In this document: positions 39,143 to 48,963 of the stretch, in pieces
How positions within the stretch are numbered: position 1 is the first letter of the stretch
Layout: each line of letters starts with the position of its first letter
Source: Mixta tenebrionis
Lineage (GTDB): Bacteria; Pseudomonadota; Gammaproteobacteria; Enterobacterales; Enterobacteriaceae
Length of the DNA stretch: 64,000 nucleotides
Direction: 5' to 3'
Assembly (NCBI RefSeq): GCF_006517625.1
Contig: NZ_VHQI01000003.1
Location: forward strand, 186,001 to 250,000
Translations under genes and position numbers: made by a program
Notes under the pieces: model-generated
Told to the model about the DNA's origin: nothing
The model's input: only the letters and a program-made list of their open reading frames with translations
Database searches by the model: none

Positions 39143-39172
39143 AAAAAAACCCGCCGCAGCGGGTTTTTCTTT
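39143..39172. terminator. Bidirectional terminator at the adhE 3' end
   Basis: Stem ACCCGC/GCGGGT with a 4-nt loop, preceded by seven A and followed by TTTTTCTTT, so it can stop adhE (minus) and tdk (plus). Confidence 0.85.
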
Positions 39173-39182
39173 AACCTTAAAA

Positions 39183-41870
39183 TCAGGCTTTTTTAGCTTT
39201 CTTCACGGCTTTACTCTCCTGAACCGGTTGAGCGCTAATCGCTTCAGCTACGGATTCAAAAGGCTCTACGTATTCACGTCCGTAGAAAGTATCCAGCATA
39301 ATCTGTTTCAGCTCAGCGATCAGCGGATAGCGCGGGTTAGCGCCGGTGCACTGGTCATCAAAAGCATCTTCAGCCAGCTTGTCCACTTTCGCCAGGAAAT
39401 CCGCTTCCTGTACGCCCGCTTCGCGAATTGATTTCGGAATGCCCAGCTGCGCTTTCATCTCTTCCAGCCACGCCAGCAGTTTTTCGATTTTCTGCGCGGT
39501 GCGGTCGCCAGCAGCGCTCAGACCCAGATGATCGGCTATTTCTGCATAACGACGGCGCGCCTGCGGACGATCGTACTGGCTGAAAGCGGTCTGCTTAGTC
39601 GGGTTGTCATTGGCGTTATAGCGAATAACATTCGAAATCAGCAGGGCGTTGGCCAGGCCGTGCGGGATATGGAACTCGGAGCCCAGCTTGTGCGCCATAG
39701 AGTGACATACGCCAAGGAAGGCGTTCGCAAAGGCGATGCCGGCAATGGTTGCGGCATTGTGTACGCGTTCGCGCGCCACCGGGTTTTTCGCGCCGCTGTG
39801 ATAACTGTTCGCCAGGTTATCTTTCAGCAGCTTAAGCGCCTGCAGAGCCTGACCATCAGAATATTCATTAGCCAGCACCGATACATAGGCTTCCAGCGCG
39901 TGGGTTACCGCATCGAGACCACCGAAAGCGGTCAGCGATTTTGGCATATTCATTACCAGGTTTGCGTCGACAATCGCCATATCTGGGGTTAAAGCATAAT
40001 CCGCCAGCGGATATTTCTGGCCTGTCGCGTCGTCGGTTACTACCGCAAACGGCGTAACTTCCGAACCGGTACCGGAGGTAGTGGTAATAGCGACCATCTT
40101 CGCTTTCACGCCCATTTTCGGGAACTTGTAGATACGTTTACGGATATCCATAAAGCGCAGCGCCAGCTCTTCGAAATGTGTTTCCGGATGTTCGTACATT
40201 ACCCACATAATTTTGGCCGCATCCATCGGTGAACCGCCGCCGAGCGCAATAATCACGTCCGGTTTAAAGGAGTTCATCTGTTCAGCGCCTTTACGCACGA
40301 TGCTCAGCGTCGGATCGGCTTCTACTTCAAAGAAAATTTCCGTTTCGAGGCCGTGAGACTTCAGTACGGAGGTAATCTGATCGGCATAGCCGCTATTAAA
40401 CAGGAAGCGGTCAGTGACGATAAATGCGCGTTTAGCGCCATCCGTTGCCACTTCTTCCAGTGCGATTGGCAGCGAACCGCGGCGGAAATAGATAGATTTT
40501 GGAAGTTTATGCCACAACATATTCTCAGCTCGCTTGGCCACGGTTTTCTTATTAATAAGATGTTTAGGTCCAACGTTCTCCGAAATAGAGTTACCGCCCC
40601 AGGAACCGCAGCCCAGCGTCAGGGAAGGCGCCAGCTTAAAGTTATACAGGTCGCCGATACCGCCCTGCGAAGCTGGTGTGTTGATCAGAATACGCGCGGT
40701 TTTCATTTTGTCGCCAAAATAGTTAACGCGCTCACGCTGATTGTCCTGATCGGTATAAAGGCAGGAGGTATGACCGATGCCGCCCATCGCCACCAGTTTC
40801 TCCGCTTTATCTACCGCCTGGGCAAAATCATCTGCGCGGTACATTGCCAGCGTCGGCGACAGTTTTTCATGGGCGAAAGGTTCGGTTTCATCAACCACTT
40901 TTACTTCGCCGATCAGAATCTTGGTATTTGCCGGCACTTTAATGCCCGCCATTTCGGCAATTTTCACCGCCGGCTGGCCAACAATCGCAGCGTTGAGCGC
41001 GCCATTTTTCAGCAGAATATCCTGCACCGCTTTCAGCTCAGTGCCCTGCAGCAGATAGCCGCCGTGGCTGGCGAAACGTTCGCGTACCGCTTCATAAACG
41101 GAATCCACCACGATAACAGACTGCTCGGAAGCGCAAATAACGCCGTTATCGAAGGTTTTCGACATCAGAATAGAGGCGACGGCGCGCTTGATATCCGCCG
41201 TTTCGTCAATAACTACCGGCGTGTTGCCTGCGCCAACGCCGATGGCCGGTTTACCTGAACTATAGGCGGCCTTCACCATGCCTGGTCCACCCGTCGCCAG
41301 AATCAGGTTGATATCGGGGTGATGCATCAGCTGGTTAGAGAGTTCGACGGAAGGCTGATCGATCCAGCCGATAATGTCTTTCGGCGCGCCGGCGGCGATG
41401 GCAGCCTGCAATACGATATCCGCCGCTTTGTTGGTGGCGTCTTTTGCGCGCGGATGCGGCGAGAAGATAATACCGTTACGGGTTTTCAGACTGATCAGCG
41501 CTTTAAAGATAGCGGTTGAAGTCGGGTTAGTGGTAGGTACGATACCGCAAATCAGGCCGGTAGGTTCTGCGATGGTAATGGTGCCGAAGGTGTCATCCGT
41601 TTCGAGGATGCCGCACGTTTTCTCATCTTTATAGGCGTTGTAAATATATTCTGAAGCAAAGTGGTTTTTAATCACTTTATCTTCCACAATACCCATACCG
41701 GACTCGGCAACGGCCATTTTGGCCAGAGGAATACGGGCGTCAGCAGCAGCCAGCGCGGCAGCGCGGAAGATGTTGTCGACCTGTTCTTGAGTGAAGTTGG
41801 CATATTCGCGCTGTGCTTTTTTCACACGTTCAACAAGTGCGTTAAGTTCAGCGACATTGGTAACGGCCAT
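39183..41870 (-). CDS. adhE: Bifunctional acetaldehyde-CoA/alcohol dehydrogenase AdhE
   Basis: Fermentative enzyme reducing acetyl-CoA to ethanol through acetaldehyde; it forms spirosomes. 895 aa from ATG 41870 (MAVTNVAELNALVERVKKAQ, AGGAGAG upstream); E. coli has 891. The N-terminal aldehyde dehydrogenase domain (residues 1-440) has catalytic Cys246 in FDNGVICASEQ. The linker has the conserved GDLYN..LTLGCGSWGGNS. The C-terminal iron-dependent alcohol dehydrogenase domain (about 450-870) has GGGSPMDAAK, metal-binding His in GLDAVTHALEAYVS and GVCHSMAHKLG. The tail is Lys/Ala-rich. A perfect FNR box lies in the 470-bp upstream region. Confidence 0.98.
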   Translation of the reverse strand: MAVTNVAELNALVERVKKAQREYANFTQEQVDNIFRAAALAAADARIPLAKMAVAESGMGIVEDKVIKNHFASEYIYNAYKDEKTCGILETDDTFGTITIAEPTGLICGIVPTTNPTSTAIFKALISLKTRNGIIFSPHPRAKDATNKAADIVLQAAIAAGAPKDIIGWIDQPSVELSNQLMHHPDINLILATGGPGMVKAAYSSGKPAIGVGAGNTPVVIDETADIKRAVASILMSKTFDNGVICASEQSVIVVDSVYEAVRERFASHGGYLLQGTELKAVQDILLKNGALNAAIVGQPAVKIAEMAGIKVPANTKILIGEVKVVDETEPFAHEKLSPTLAMYRADDFAQAVDKAEKLVAMGGIGHTSCLYTDQDNQRERVNYFGDKMKTARILINTPASQGGIGDLYNFKLAPSLTLGCGSWGGNSISENVGPKHLINKKTVAKRAENMLWHKLPKSIYFRRGSLPIALEEVATDGAKRAFIVTDRFLFNSGYADQITSVLKSHGLETEIFFEVEADPTLSIVRKGAEQMNSFKPDVIIALGGGSPMDAAKIMWVMYEHPETHFEELALRFMDIRKRIYKFPKMGVKAKMVAITTTSGTGSEVTPFAVVTDDATGQKYPLADYALTPDMAIVDANLVMNMPKSLTAFGGLDAVTHALEAYVSVLANEYSDGQALQALKLLKDNLANSYHSGAKNPVARERVHNAATIAGIAFANAFLGVCHSMAHKLGSEFHIPHGLANALLISNVIRYNANDNPTKQTAFSQYDRPQARRRYAEIADHLGLSAAGDRTAQKIEKLLAWLEEMKAQLGIPKSIREAGVQEADFLAKVDKLAEDAFDDQCTGANPRYPLIAELKQIMLDTFYGREYVEPFESVAEAISAQPVQESKAVKKAKKA

Positions 41871-42083
41871 AATACTCTCCTGATAGAAGTTAAACTCTTT
41901 TAGTAAGCGAGCCTGAAGAGTCGTCGCCTGCGTTATGTCGTGCAGGCTGCGCAATGTGCGCTTTACCTATTCTCATGCCGTTTACTGAAAGAGTTTCTAT
42001 GGAGGCGGCGCTAAAAATGCAGCGCCAGTCGTTATCAACTCCTTTTGATGTCCTGAGCTTACCTGGATCGAGGTAGTTATTTT

Positions 42084-42097
42084 TTGATGCAGATCAA
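42084..42097. promoter_or_regulatory. Perfect FNR box upstream of adhE
   Basis: TTGAT-GCAG-ATCAA matches the FNR consensus TTGAT-N4-ATCAA at all ten positions. Its centre (42090.5) is 220 bp from the adhE start. At the class II distance a weak -10 (TAAGCT, minus strand 42056-42061) is present, giving a predicted start near 42049 and a leader of about 180 nt. Anaerobic control of adhE fits. Confidence 0.65.
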
Positions 42098-42338
42098 TAT
42101 TCCTTAAAGCTGATACCTTTCAGCAAGGTTATTTTTTGAACTGAATCGAATTTTTTACAATATAAAGGGGAACTATTGTTAATTCGAATCACATGCTGAG
42201 CAAGCCGTTAACAATAGTGATTATAGCCGGTATCCTCGCTAAGTTAAGCGTATTATTCTGCTATGGTGGGCTGGTTACCTTGAGGTTTTTCTATTAAATT
42301 AAGCCAGTTAACTTTGGCACAGTTTTGTGGAGCGGTTT

Positions 42339-42986
42339 GTGAATAACCTGGCGCTGGATCTGTCTGGCTATATTAAATTTTTTGTCGGTCTGTTTGCGTT
42401 GGTTAACCCCATCGGCATTATTCCGGTGTTTATCAGCATGACCAGCTATCAGGCTGTTGCTGAAAGAAATAAAACTAACCTGACGGCTAACCTCGCCGTT
42501 GCGATTATCCTCTGGTCTGCGCTGTTCCTGGGCGATGCGATTCTGCACGTTTTTGGCATCTCTATTGATTCTTTCCGTATCGCCGGCGGCATCCTGGTGG
42601 TGACTATCGCCATGTCGATGATTAGCGGCAAGCTGGGAGAAGACAAGCAAAATAAGCAGGAAAAATCAGAAACGGCGGTACGTGAGAGCATCGGCGTCGT
42701 GCCGCTGGCGCTGCCGTTGATGGCGGGCCCCGGCGCTATCAGCTCTACCATCGTCTGGAGCACTCGTTATCATAGCTGGGTGAATCTGTTGGCCTTCAGC
42801 GTCGCTATCGCGCTGTTTGCTTTCTGCTGCTGGCTGCTGTTTCGTGCGGCGCCGATGATGGTGCGCATGCTGGGGCAAACCGGCATTAACGTTATTACTC
42901 GTATTATGGGTCTGCTGTTAATGGCGCTGGGTATTGAGTTTATTATCACCGGTCTGAAGGCCAGTTTTCCTGGCCTGCTGGGCTAA
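42339..42986 (+). CDS. ychE: MarC family integral membrane protein YchE
   Basis: Inner-membrane protein of the MarC/UPF0056 family, unknown function, 215 aa with six predicted membrane segments; E. coli YchE also has 215. The GTG at 42339 is preceded by GGAG at 6-nt spacing and gives the family length; the in-frame GTG four codons upstream lies on the Shine-Dalgarno itself. Conserved motifs are FALVNPIGIIPVFISMT and GVVPLALPLMAGPGAISS. It lies between adhE and opp, as in E. coli. Confidence 0.93.
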   Translation: MNNLALDLSGYIKFFVGLFALVNPIGIIPVFISMTSYQAVAERNKTNLTANLAVAIILWSALFLGDAILHVFGISIDSFRIAGGILVVTIAMSMISGKLGEDKQNKQEKSETAVRESIGVVPLALPLMAGPGAISSTIVWSTRYHSWVNLLAFSVAIALFAFCCWLLFRAAPMMVRMLGQTGINVITRIMGLLLMALGIEFIITGLKASFPGLLG

Positions 42987-43599
42987 TTTTGTGCAGGCGT
43001 TTACGCTGTTTAATTTCAGGTAAACGCCCGATCCTCTCCTGATGATCCCTTTGTAAAACCCGCCTTTGCTCTTTTCTGATGCATATGCAGCGTTTTATGC
43101 ACTTTTTTAGGGCATTTATTCATGCTGCTTCCTGGCTACACTGCACTATTCGTTTCCCTGCTGAACTTTTTCCGACGGCGCTCTGTTGCCTGTAAATGTG
43201 ATTATTTTCACATCACAGCGTGCGTTATTTTTTTCATTTGTAAGGCTTTTATCGGCAATACCTGCCTGAGGGTAGCTAAAAATGCCAGGTAAAAACAAAG
43301 TTATGAATTTTTGCTTGTTTTGTAACCTGTAAATTATCCACTCTGCTGCATTTACTCCGTTTATGCTTTTTTTCATGATGGATATCAGTGGGATAGATAA
43401 TAATTTGTTGGCAAAAATAATTCTTTCTTGATACGAACGATCGTGATAAAAGAGAAATGGATAACATTTTTGGCATTTGTATTTGGCGCAGAAAAAATTC
43501 ATCTGTTAATTTCCGGTAAAAGAATTTTCCGTTCTCATCAAGTGAGAATGAATTTTGCTTAACAGCCAGAGCGGTAACTTTTCGAGAGCAAGGAATTTA
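42987..43599. other. AT-rich intergenic region ychE/oppA
   Basis: About 610 bp without a convincing gene. The stretch 43190-43560 is clearly AT-rich compared with its surroundings and probably carries the promoter of the first oppA copy. An open frame on the minus strand (43146-43502) has no ribosome site or recognisable protein. Confidence 0.6.
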
Positions 43600-45214
43600 A
43601 TGAAATCAGCCATTTTCAAGCGCTATAGCAGTGTGACCGTAACGCTTTTGCTCGCTTCGTTATGCAATGCGCAGGCTGCCAGCGTACCGCCAGGAACAAA
43701 GCTGGCGCAGCAACAGGCGATTACCATTAATAACGGCAGCGAGGTTGCTTCGCTCGATCCGCATAAAACGGAAGGGGTGCCGGAAAGCAACGTTATTGCT
43801 AATCTGCTGGAAGGGCTGCTTGCGACTGATAATTCAGGACGCCTGGTGCCGGGCGTCGCTCAGCAATGGCGGCAGGAAAATAATGTCTGGACCTTTACCC
43901 TGCGTCCGGATGCGCGCTGGAGTAACGGCGCAGGATTTCGTCTACAGCTGGCAGCGGCTGGCCGATCCGAAAACGGCGTCTCCCTATGCCAGCTATCTGC
44001 AATATGCGCATATCGCTAATGTGGATGAGATCATCGCCGGACGGCAGCCGCCGTCAGCGCTGGGCGTTAAGGCGCTGGATGCCCGCCATTTACAGGTTAC
44101 GCTAACTCAGCCGGTGCCTTATTTTACCGCCATGCTGGCGCATACCGCCTTAAAGCCGGTCTATCGTCCGGCGATAGAACAGTGGGGCGATAAGTGGACG
44201 CGCCCGGAACATTATATCGGTAACGGCGCCTATACCTTAGACGGCTGGGTTGTTAATGAAAAAATTATCCTGAAGCGCAACCCGCAATACTGGGACAATG
44301 CTCATACGGTGATTGAAAGCGCCGTCTTTTTGCCTGTCAGTTCGGAAACCAGCGATGTTAATCGCTACCGCAGCGGCGATATCGATATCACCAACAGCGC
44401 CGTTCCGCCGGAGCTGTTTACGATGCTGAAAAAAGAGCTGGGCGCGCAGGTTCGTGTCAGCCCTTATCTCTGCACTTTTTATTACGAATTAAATAATCAG
44501 CGCCCGCCGTTTAACGATGCGCGCGTGCGTACCGCAGTGAAACTTACGCTGGATCGGCAAATTATTGCGGAGAAGGTGATGGGGCAGGGGCAGATTCCCG
44601 CTTTTAGTTTCACGCCGCCCTATATTGATGGCGGGAATTTCACCGCGCCCGCCTGGTTTAAGCTGACGCAGGCGGAACGGAACGCGCAGGCGAAAAAGCT
44701 GCTGGCGGAGGCGGGCTATAGCGCAGATAAGCCGCTCTCCTTTACGCTGCTCTACAACACCTCCGATCAGAATAAAAAGCAGGCAATCGCCGCCGCCTCG
44801 ATGTGGAAAAAAAATCTTGGCGCCAGGGTTACGCTGCAAAACCAGGAGTGGAAAACCATGCTGAATACGCGGCATGCAGGCGATTATGACGTTGCGCGCG
44901 CCACCTGGTGTTCCGATTACAACGAGCCGTCTACCTTCCTTAATATGCTGCTCAGCAACTCTTCCACTAATACGGCCTTTTATCGCAGCCCGGCGTTTGA
45001 CGCGCTGATCGCCCGCTCGCTTAATACGCGCGACGATGCGCAGCGTGCCGCGCTTTATCAACAGGCGGAAGCGCAGCTGGATAAAGATTCCGCGCTGGTG
45101 CCGGTCTATTATCGCGTCAGCGTGCGGCTGGTGAAGCCGTGGGTCGGCGGCTATACCGGTAAAGATCCGCAGGATCTGCAGCAGATTAAATATTACTACC
45201 TCACCCAACATTAA
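43600..45214 (+). pseudogene. oppA paralogue disrupted by a frameshift
   Basis: Periplasmic oligopeptide-binding protein gene broken near base 43930. Frame 1 from ATG 43600 (AAGGA upstream) encodes a signal peptide and residues up to RWSNGA. The reading then continues in another frame as QDFVYSWQRLADPKTASPYASYLQ to the normal C-terminus at 45214. Comparison with the intact oppA just downstream shows that 18 bases between AACGGC and GATTTC are reduced to 4, a 14-bp deletion next to repeated GGCG. The rest has no other lesion and has diverged clearly from the intact copy, so the break is recent. Only a short truncated periplasmic peptide would be made. Confidence 0.85.
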
Positions 45215-45377
45215 CCTGCCGCCCGGCGCAGATCGGGCGCAGATGATGATAGCCCTTACGTCATAAGTGTAAGTAAACCCTGTCCAGCTTCAGGTTCCGG
45301 AGCGTGAGACAGGCTACCCGGACAGCGGGAAAAGCCGCAGGCTGATGCTGCGGTAATGATAAAAAACTGGAGTAAAC

Positions 45378-47018
45378 ATGAACAACATCACAAAAAAAAG
45401 CCTGGCCGCGCTGGGTGTTATGGCGGCGCTGGGCGCGCTGACGGCAACCGGCGCGCTGGCGGCCAATGTGCCGGCTGGCGTTCAGCTGGCGGACAAGCAG
45501 GAGCTTATCAGGGGGAACGGCGCCGAGCTGCAGTCGCTCGATCCGCATAAAGTGGAAGGCGTGCCGGAAGCTTATGTCAGCCGCGATCTTTATGAAGGGC
45601 TGGCGATTACCGATGACAACGGCAAAGTAATACCGGGCGTAGCGGAGAGCTGGGAAAGCAAAGAGGGCGGTAAGGTTTGGATTTTCCATCTGCGCGACAG
45701 TGCAAAATGGTCCAACGGCGAACCGGTGACGGCGAAAGATTTCGTCTACAGCTGGCGTCGTCTGGCCAGCCCGAAAACCGCCTCTCCCTATGCCAGCTAC
45801 CTGCAATACGGCCATTTGCTGAATGTTGATGATATTATCGCCGGTAAAAAGGCGCCCGATACGCTGGGCGTAAAGGCTATTGACGATCTTACGCTGGAGG
45901 TGACGCTCAGCGAGGCGGTGCCCTATTTTGATAAACTGATTATTCATCACTCTATGTCGCCGGTTTATCAGCCGGTGGTGGATAAATTTGGCGATAAGTG
46001 GACGCAGCCGGAAAACTTTGTCGGCAACGGCGCGTTTAAAGTCAAAGAGTGGGTAATCAATGAGCGCCTGGTCGTAGAGCGTAACCCGCAATACTGGGAT
46101 AATGCGCGCACCGTACTGAATAAAGTCACCTTCCTGCCGATTTCATCTGAGGTTACGGATGTTAACCGGTATCGCAGCGGCGGCAGCGATATGACCTATA
46201 ACAATCTGCCGATCGAGCTTTATCAAAAGCTGAAAAAAGAGATCCCGCAGGAAATTCACGCCGATCCCTATCTCTGCACCTATTACTATGAAATTAACAA
46301 CCAGAAACCGCCGTTTAATGACGTGCGCGTGCGCACCGCGCTGAAGCTGGGCATCGATCGCGACATTATCGTCAACAAGGTGAAGGCGCAGGGCGAAGAT
46401 CCCGCATGGAGCTATACTCCGCCTTATACTGACGGCATGGCGATTACGAAGCCGGAATGGATGGGCTGGACGCAGGAAAAACGTAATGAAGAGGCGAAAA
46501 AACTGTTGGCGGATGCGGGCTATGGTCCCGGCAAGCCGCTGACCTTTAATCTGCTGTATAACACCTCCGATCTGCATAAGAAGCTGGCTATCGCTGCCGC
46601 CTCTATCTGGAAAAAGAACCTTGGCGTAGAGGTAAAACTGCAAAATCAGGAGTGGAAGACCTTCCTTGATACCCGTCATCAGGGCAACTTTGACGTGGCG
46701 CGCGCCGGCTGGTGCGCCGACTATAACGAGCCGACCAGCTTTTTAAATACCATGCTTTCCGGCAGCAGCAACAATACCTCGCACTATAAGAGCGAGGCGT
46801 TTGATAAGCTGCTGGCTCAGGCGCTGGCCGCGCCCAGCGAGGCGGCGCGCAGCCAGTTCTACAGCGAAGCGGAGAAGCAGCTGGATAACGATTCCGCTAT
46901 CGTACCGATCTACTACTACAAAAACCTGCGTCTGGTGAAACCTTACGTTGGCGGCTACAGCGGCAAAGATCCGCTGGATAACTCCCACGATAAAGATCTC
47001 TATATCATTAAACATTAA
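45378..47018 (+). CDS. oppA: Oligopeptide ABC transporter periplasmic binding protein OppA
   Basis: SBP family 5 protein that binds 2-5-residue peptides and delivers them to OppBCDF. 546 aa; E. coli OppA has 543. The signal peptide runs to about residue 25 (ALTATGALA/AN). Family hallmarks are LDPHKVEGVPEAYVSRDLYEGL, the WSNGEPVTAKDFVYSWRRL motif near residue 118 and CADYNEPTSFLNTMLSG near residue 440. It starts 163 bp after the broken paralogue and heads the opp operon; the 90-bp gap before oppB may hold an attenuation point. Confidence 0.97.
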   Translation: MNNITKKSLAALGVMAALGALTATGALAANVPAGVQLADKQELIRGNGAELQSLDPHKVEGVPEAYVSRDLYEGLAITDDNGKVIPGVAESWESKEGGKVWIFHLRDSAKWSNGEPVTAKDFVYSWRRLASPKTASPYASYLQYGHLLNVDDIIAGKKAPDTLGVKAIDDLTLEVTLSEAVPYFDKLIIHHSMSPVYQPVVDKFGDKWTQPENFVGNGAFKVKEWVINERLVVERNPQYWDNARTVLNKVTFLPISSEVTDVNRYRSGGSDMTYNNLPIELYQKLKKEIPQEIHADPYLCTYYYEINNQKPPFNDVRVRTALKLGIDRDIIVNKVKAQGEDPAWSYTPPYTDGMAITKPEWMGWTQEKRNEEAKKLLADAGYGPGKPLTFNLLYNTSDLHKKLAIAAASIWKKNLGVEVKLQNQEWKTFLDTRHQGNFDVARAGWCADYNEPTSFLNTMLSGSSNNTSHYKSEAFDKLLAQALAAPSEAARSQFYSEAEKQLDNDSAIVPIYYYKNLRLVKPYVGGYSGKDPLDNSHDKDLYIIKH

Positions 47019-47108
47019 TGCAGGTTTCCGGGCGGCCTCGTGCCGCCCCTTGATGAAGCAATATGGCTTTGGGCGGTGTGCTGAAGCCATAATTATCGGG
47101 TACGGGCA

Positions 47109-48029
47109 ATGTTAAAGTTCATTCTGCGTCGCTTCCTTGAAGCTATTCCGACGCTGTTTATTCTGGTTACCATCTCCTTCTTTATGATGCGCCTGGCGCC
47201 TGGCAGCCCGTTTACCGGCGAACGCGCCTTAACGCCGGAGGTGATGGCGAATATCGAAGCGAAATATCATTTAAACGATCCCATGTGGAAGCAGTACGGC
47301 AGTTATCTGATTCAGCTGGCGCATGGCGATTTCGGCCCTTCATTCAAATATAAAGACTATACCGTTAACGATTTGGTGGCCGGCGCCTTTCCGGTTTCGG
47401 CGAAGCTCGGCGCGGCGGCGTTTATTTTCGCCGTGCTGCTGGGAGTATCGGCGGGCGTTGTTGCCGCACTGAACCAAAACAGTAAATGGGATTATGCGGT
47501 AATGAGCGTCGCCATGACCGGCGTGGTAATACCCAGCTTTGTGGTGGCGCCGCTGCTGGTATTAATTTTCGCCATTACGCTGAAGTGGCTGCCCGGCGGC
47601 GGCTGGAACGGCGGGGCGCCTGAATTTATGATTCTGCCGATGGTGGCGTTATCGCTGGCCTATATTGCCAGCATTGCACGTATTACCCGCGGCTCGATGA
47701 TTGAAGTGATGCACTCCAACTTTATTCGCACCGCGCGCGCGAAGGGATTACCGATGCGTCGCATCGTGCTGCGCCATGCGTTAAAGCCTGCGCTGCTGCC
47801 GGTACTTTCCTATCTTGGCCCCGCCTTTGTCGGCATTATTACCGGCTCGATGGTAATTGAAACTATTTATGGTTTACCCGGTATCGGCCAGCTGTTTGTG
47901 AATGGCGCGCTAAACCGCGACTATTCGCTGGTGCTGAGCCTGACCATTCTGGTCGGTACGCTGACGATTATTTTTAACGCGATCGTTGATGTGCTGTATG
48001 CCGTTATCGATCCGAAAATTCGCTATTAA
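47109..48029 (+). CDS. oppB: Oligopeptide ABC transporter permease OppB
   Basis: Inner-membrane channel subunit, 306 aa, six membrane segments. It begins MLKFILRRFLEAIPTLFILVTISFFMMRLAPGSPF, typical of the OppB/DppB class. The EAA loop that contacts the ATPases is near residue 200 (IRTARAKGLPMRRIVLRHALKPA). It is followed 14 bp later by oppC. Confidence 0.97.
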   Translation: MLKFILRRFLEAIPTLFILVTISFFMMRLAPGSPFTGERALTPEVMANIEAKYHLNDPMWKQYGSYLIQLAHGDFGPSFKYKDYTVNDLVAGAFPVSAKLGAAAFIFAVLLGVSAGVVAALNQNSKWDYAVMSVAMTGVVIPSFVVAPLLVLIFAITLKWLPGGGWNGGAPEFMILPMVALSLAYIASIARITRGSMIEVMHSNFIRTARAKGLPMRRIVLRHALKPALLPVLSYLGPAFVGIITGSMVIETIYGLPGIGQLFVNGALNRDYSLVLSLTILVGTLTIIFNAIVDVLYAVIDPKIRY

Positions 48030-48043
48030 TATCGGGGTTCGCC

Positions 48044-48952
48044 ATGTTATTGAGTAAGAAAAATAGCGTTGCGCTGGATTCCTTCAGCGAAAAACTTGAG
48101 GTGGAAGGGCGTAGCCTGTGGCAGGATGCGCGGCGTCGTTTTATCCACAACCGCGCGGCGTTGGTCAGCCTGTTTATGCTGCTGTTGATCGCGCTGTTTG
48201 TAATTATCGCTCCCTGGGTCTCGCCTTTTACCTACGACGACACCGACTGGGCGATGATGTCCGCCGCGCCGGATATCGCCTCCGGGCACTACTTCGGCAC
48301 CGATTCGTCCGGGCGCGATCTGCTGGTGCGCGTCGCGATTGGCGGACGTATTTCATTAATGGTGGGTATTGCCGCCGCGCTGGTAGCGGTAGTTGTGGGC
48401 ACGCTGTACGGCACGCTGGCGGGCTACCTCGGCGGCAAAACCGACTCGGTGATGATGCGCCTGCTGGAGATCCTCAACTCCTTTCCGTTTATGTTCTTCG
48501 TCATTCTGCTGGTAACTTTCTTCGGACAAAACATCCTGCTGATCTTCGTGGCCATCGGTATGGTTTCCTGGCTTGATATGGCGCGTATCGTGCGCGGGCA
48601 AACGCTGAGCCTGAAGCGAAAAGAGTATATTGAAGCGGCGCAGGTCGGCGGCGTCTCCACCATTAATATTGTGCTGCGCCATATTGTGCCGAACGTGCTG
48701 GGCGTGGTGGTGGTATACGCCTCGCTGCTGGTGCCGGGCATGATCCTGTTTGAATCCTTCCTCAGTTTCCTGGGGCTGGGAACCCAGGAACCGCTCAGCA
48801 GCTGGGGCGCTTTGCTTAGCGACGGCGCTAACTCAATGGAGGTGTCGCCGTGGCTGCTGCTCTGGCCCGCCGGTTTCCTGGTAGTGACGCTGTTTTGCTT
48901 CAACTTTATCGGCGATGGCCTGCGTGACGCCCTCGATCCGAAAGATCGTTAA
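48044..48952 (+). CDS. oppC: Oligopeptide ABC transporter permease OppC
   Basis: Second permease subunit, 302 aa. It has the N-terminal cytoplasmic extension of OppC proteins (WQDARRRFIHNRAALVSLFML), the periplasmic HYFGTDSSGRDLLVRV motif and the EAA loop YIEAAQVGGVSTINIVLRHIVPN near residue 195. OppB and OppC together form the peptide pore. Confidence 0.97.
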   Translation: MLLSKKNSVALDSFSEKLEVEGRSLWQDARRRFIHNRAALVSLFMLLLIALFVIIAPWVSPFTYDDTDWAMMSAAPDIASGHYFGTDSSGRDLLVRVAIGGRISLMVGIAAALVAVVVGTLYGTLAGYLGGKTDSVMMRLLEILNSFPFMFFVILLVTFFGQNILLIFVAIGMVSWLDMARIVRGQTLSLKRKEYIEAAQVGGVSTINIVLRHIVPNVLGVVVVYASLLVPGMILFESFLSFLGLGTQEPLSSWGALLSDGANSMEVSPWLLLWPAGFLVVTLFCFNFIGDGLRDALDPKDR

Positions 48953-48963
48953 GGAGTTTCCCG

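Noticed and set aside
40353-41258. 301-aa open frame antisense to adhE
   Set aside because: Shadow of a strongly conserved gene; no ribosome site, no recognisable protein.
43146-43502. 118-aa open frame upstream of the oppA pseudogene
   Set aside because: AT-rich non-coding composition, no ribosome site and no recognisable protein.
43555-44019. Intact short protein of 154 aa at the start of the oppA paralogue
   Set aside because: Its C-terminal 30 residues are out of frame relative to the OppA family, and it is explained by the 14-bp deletion.
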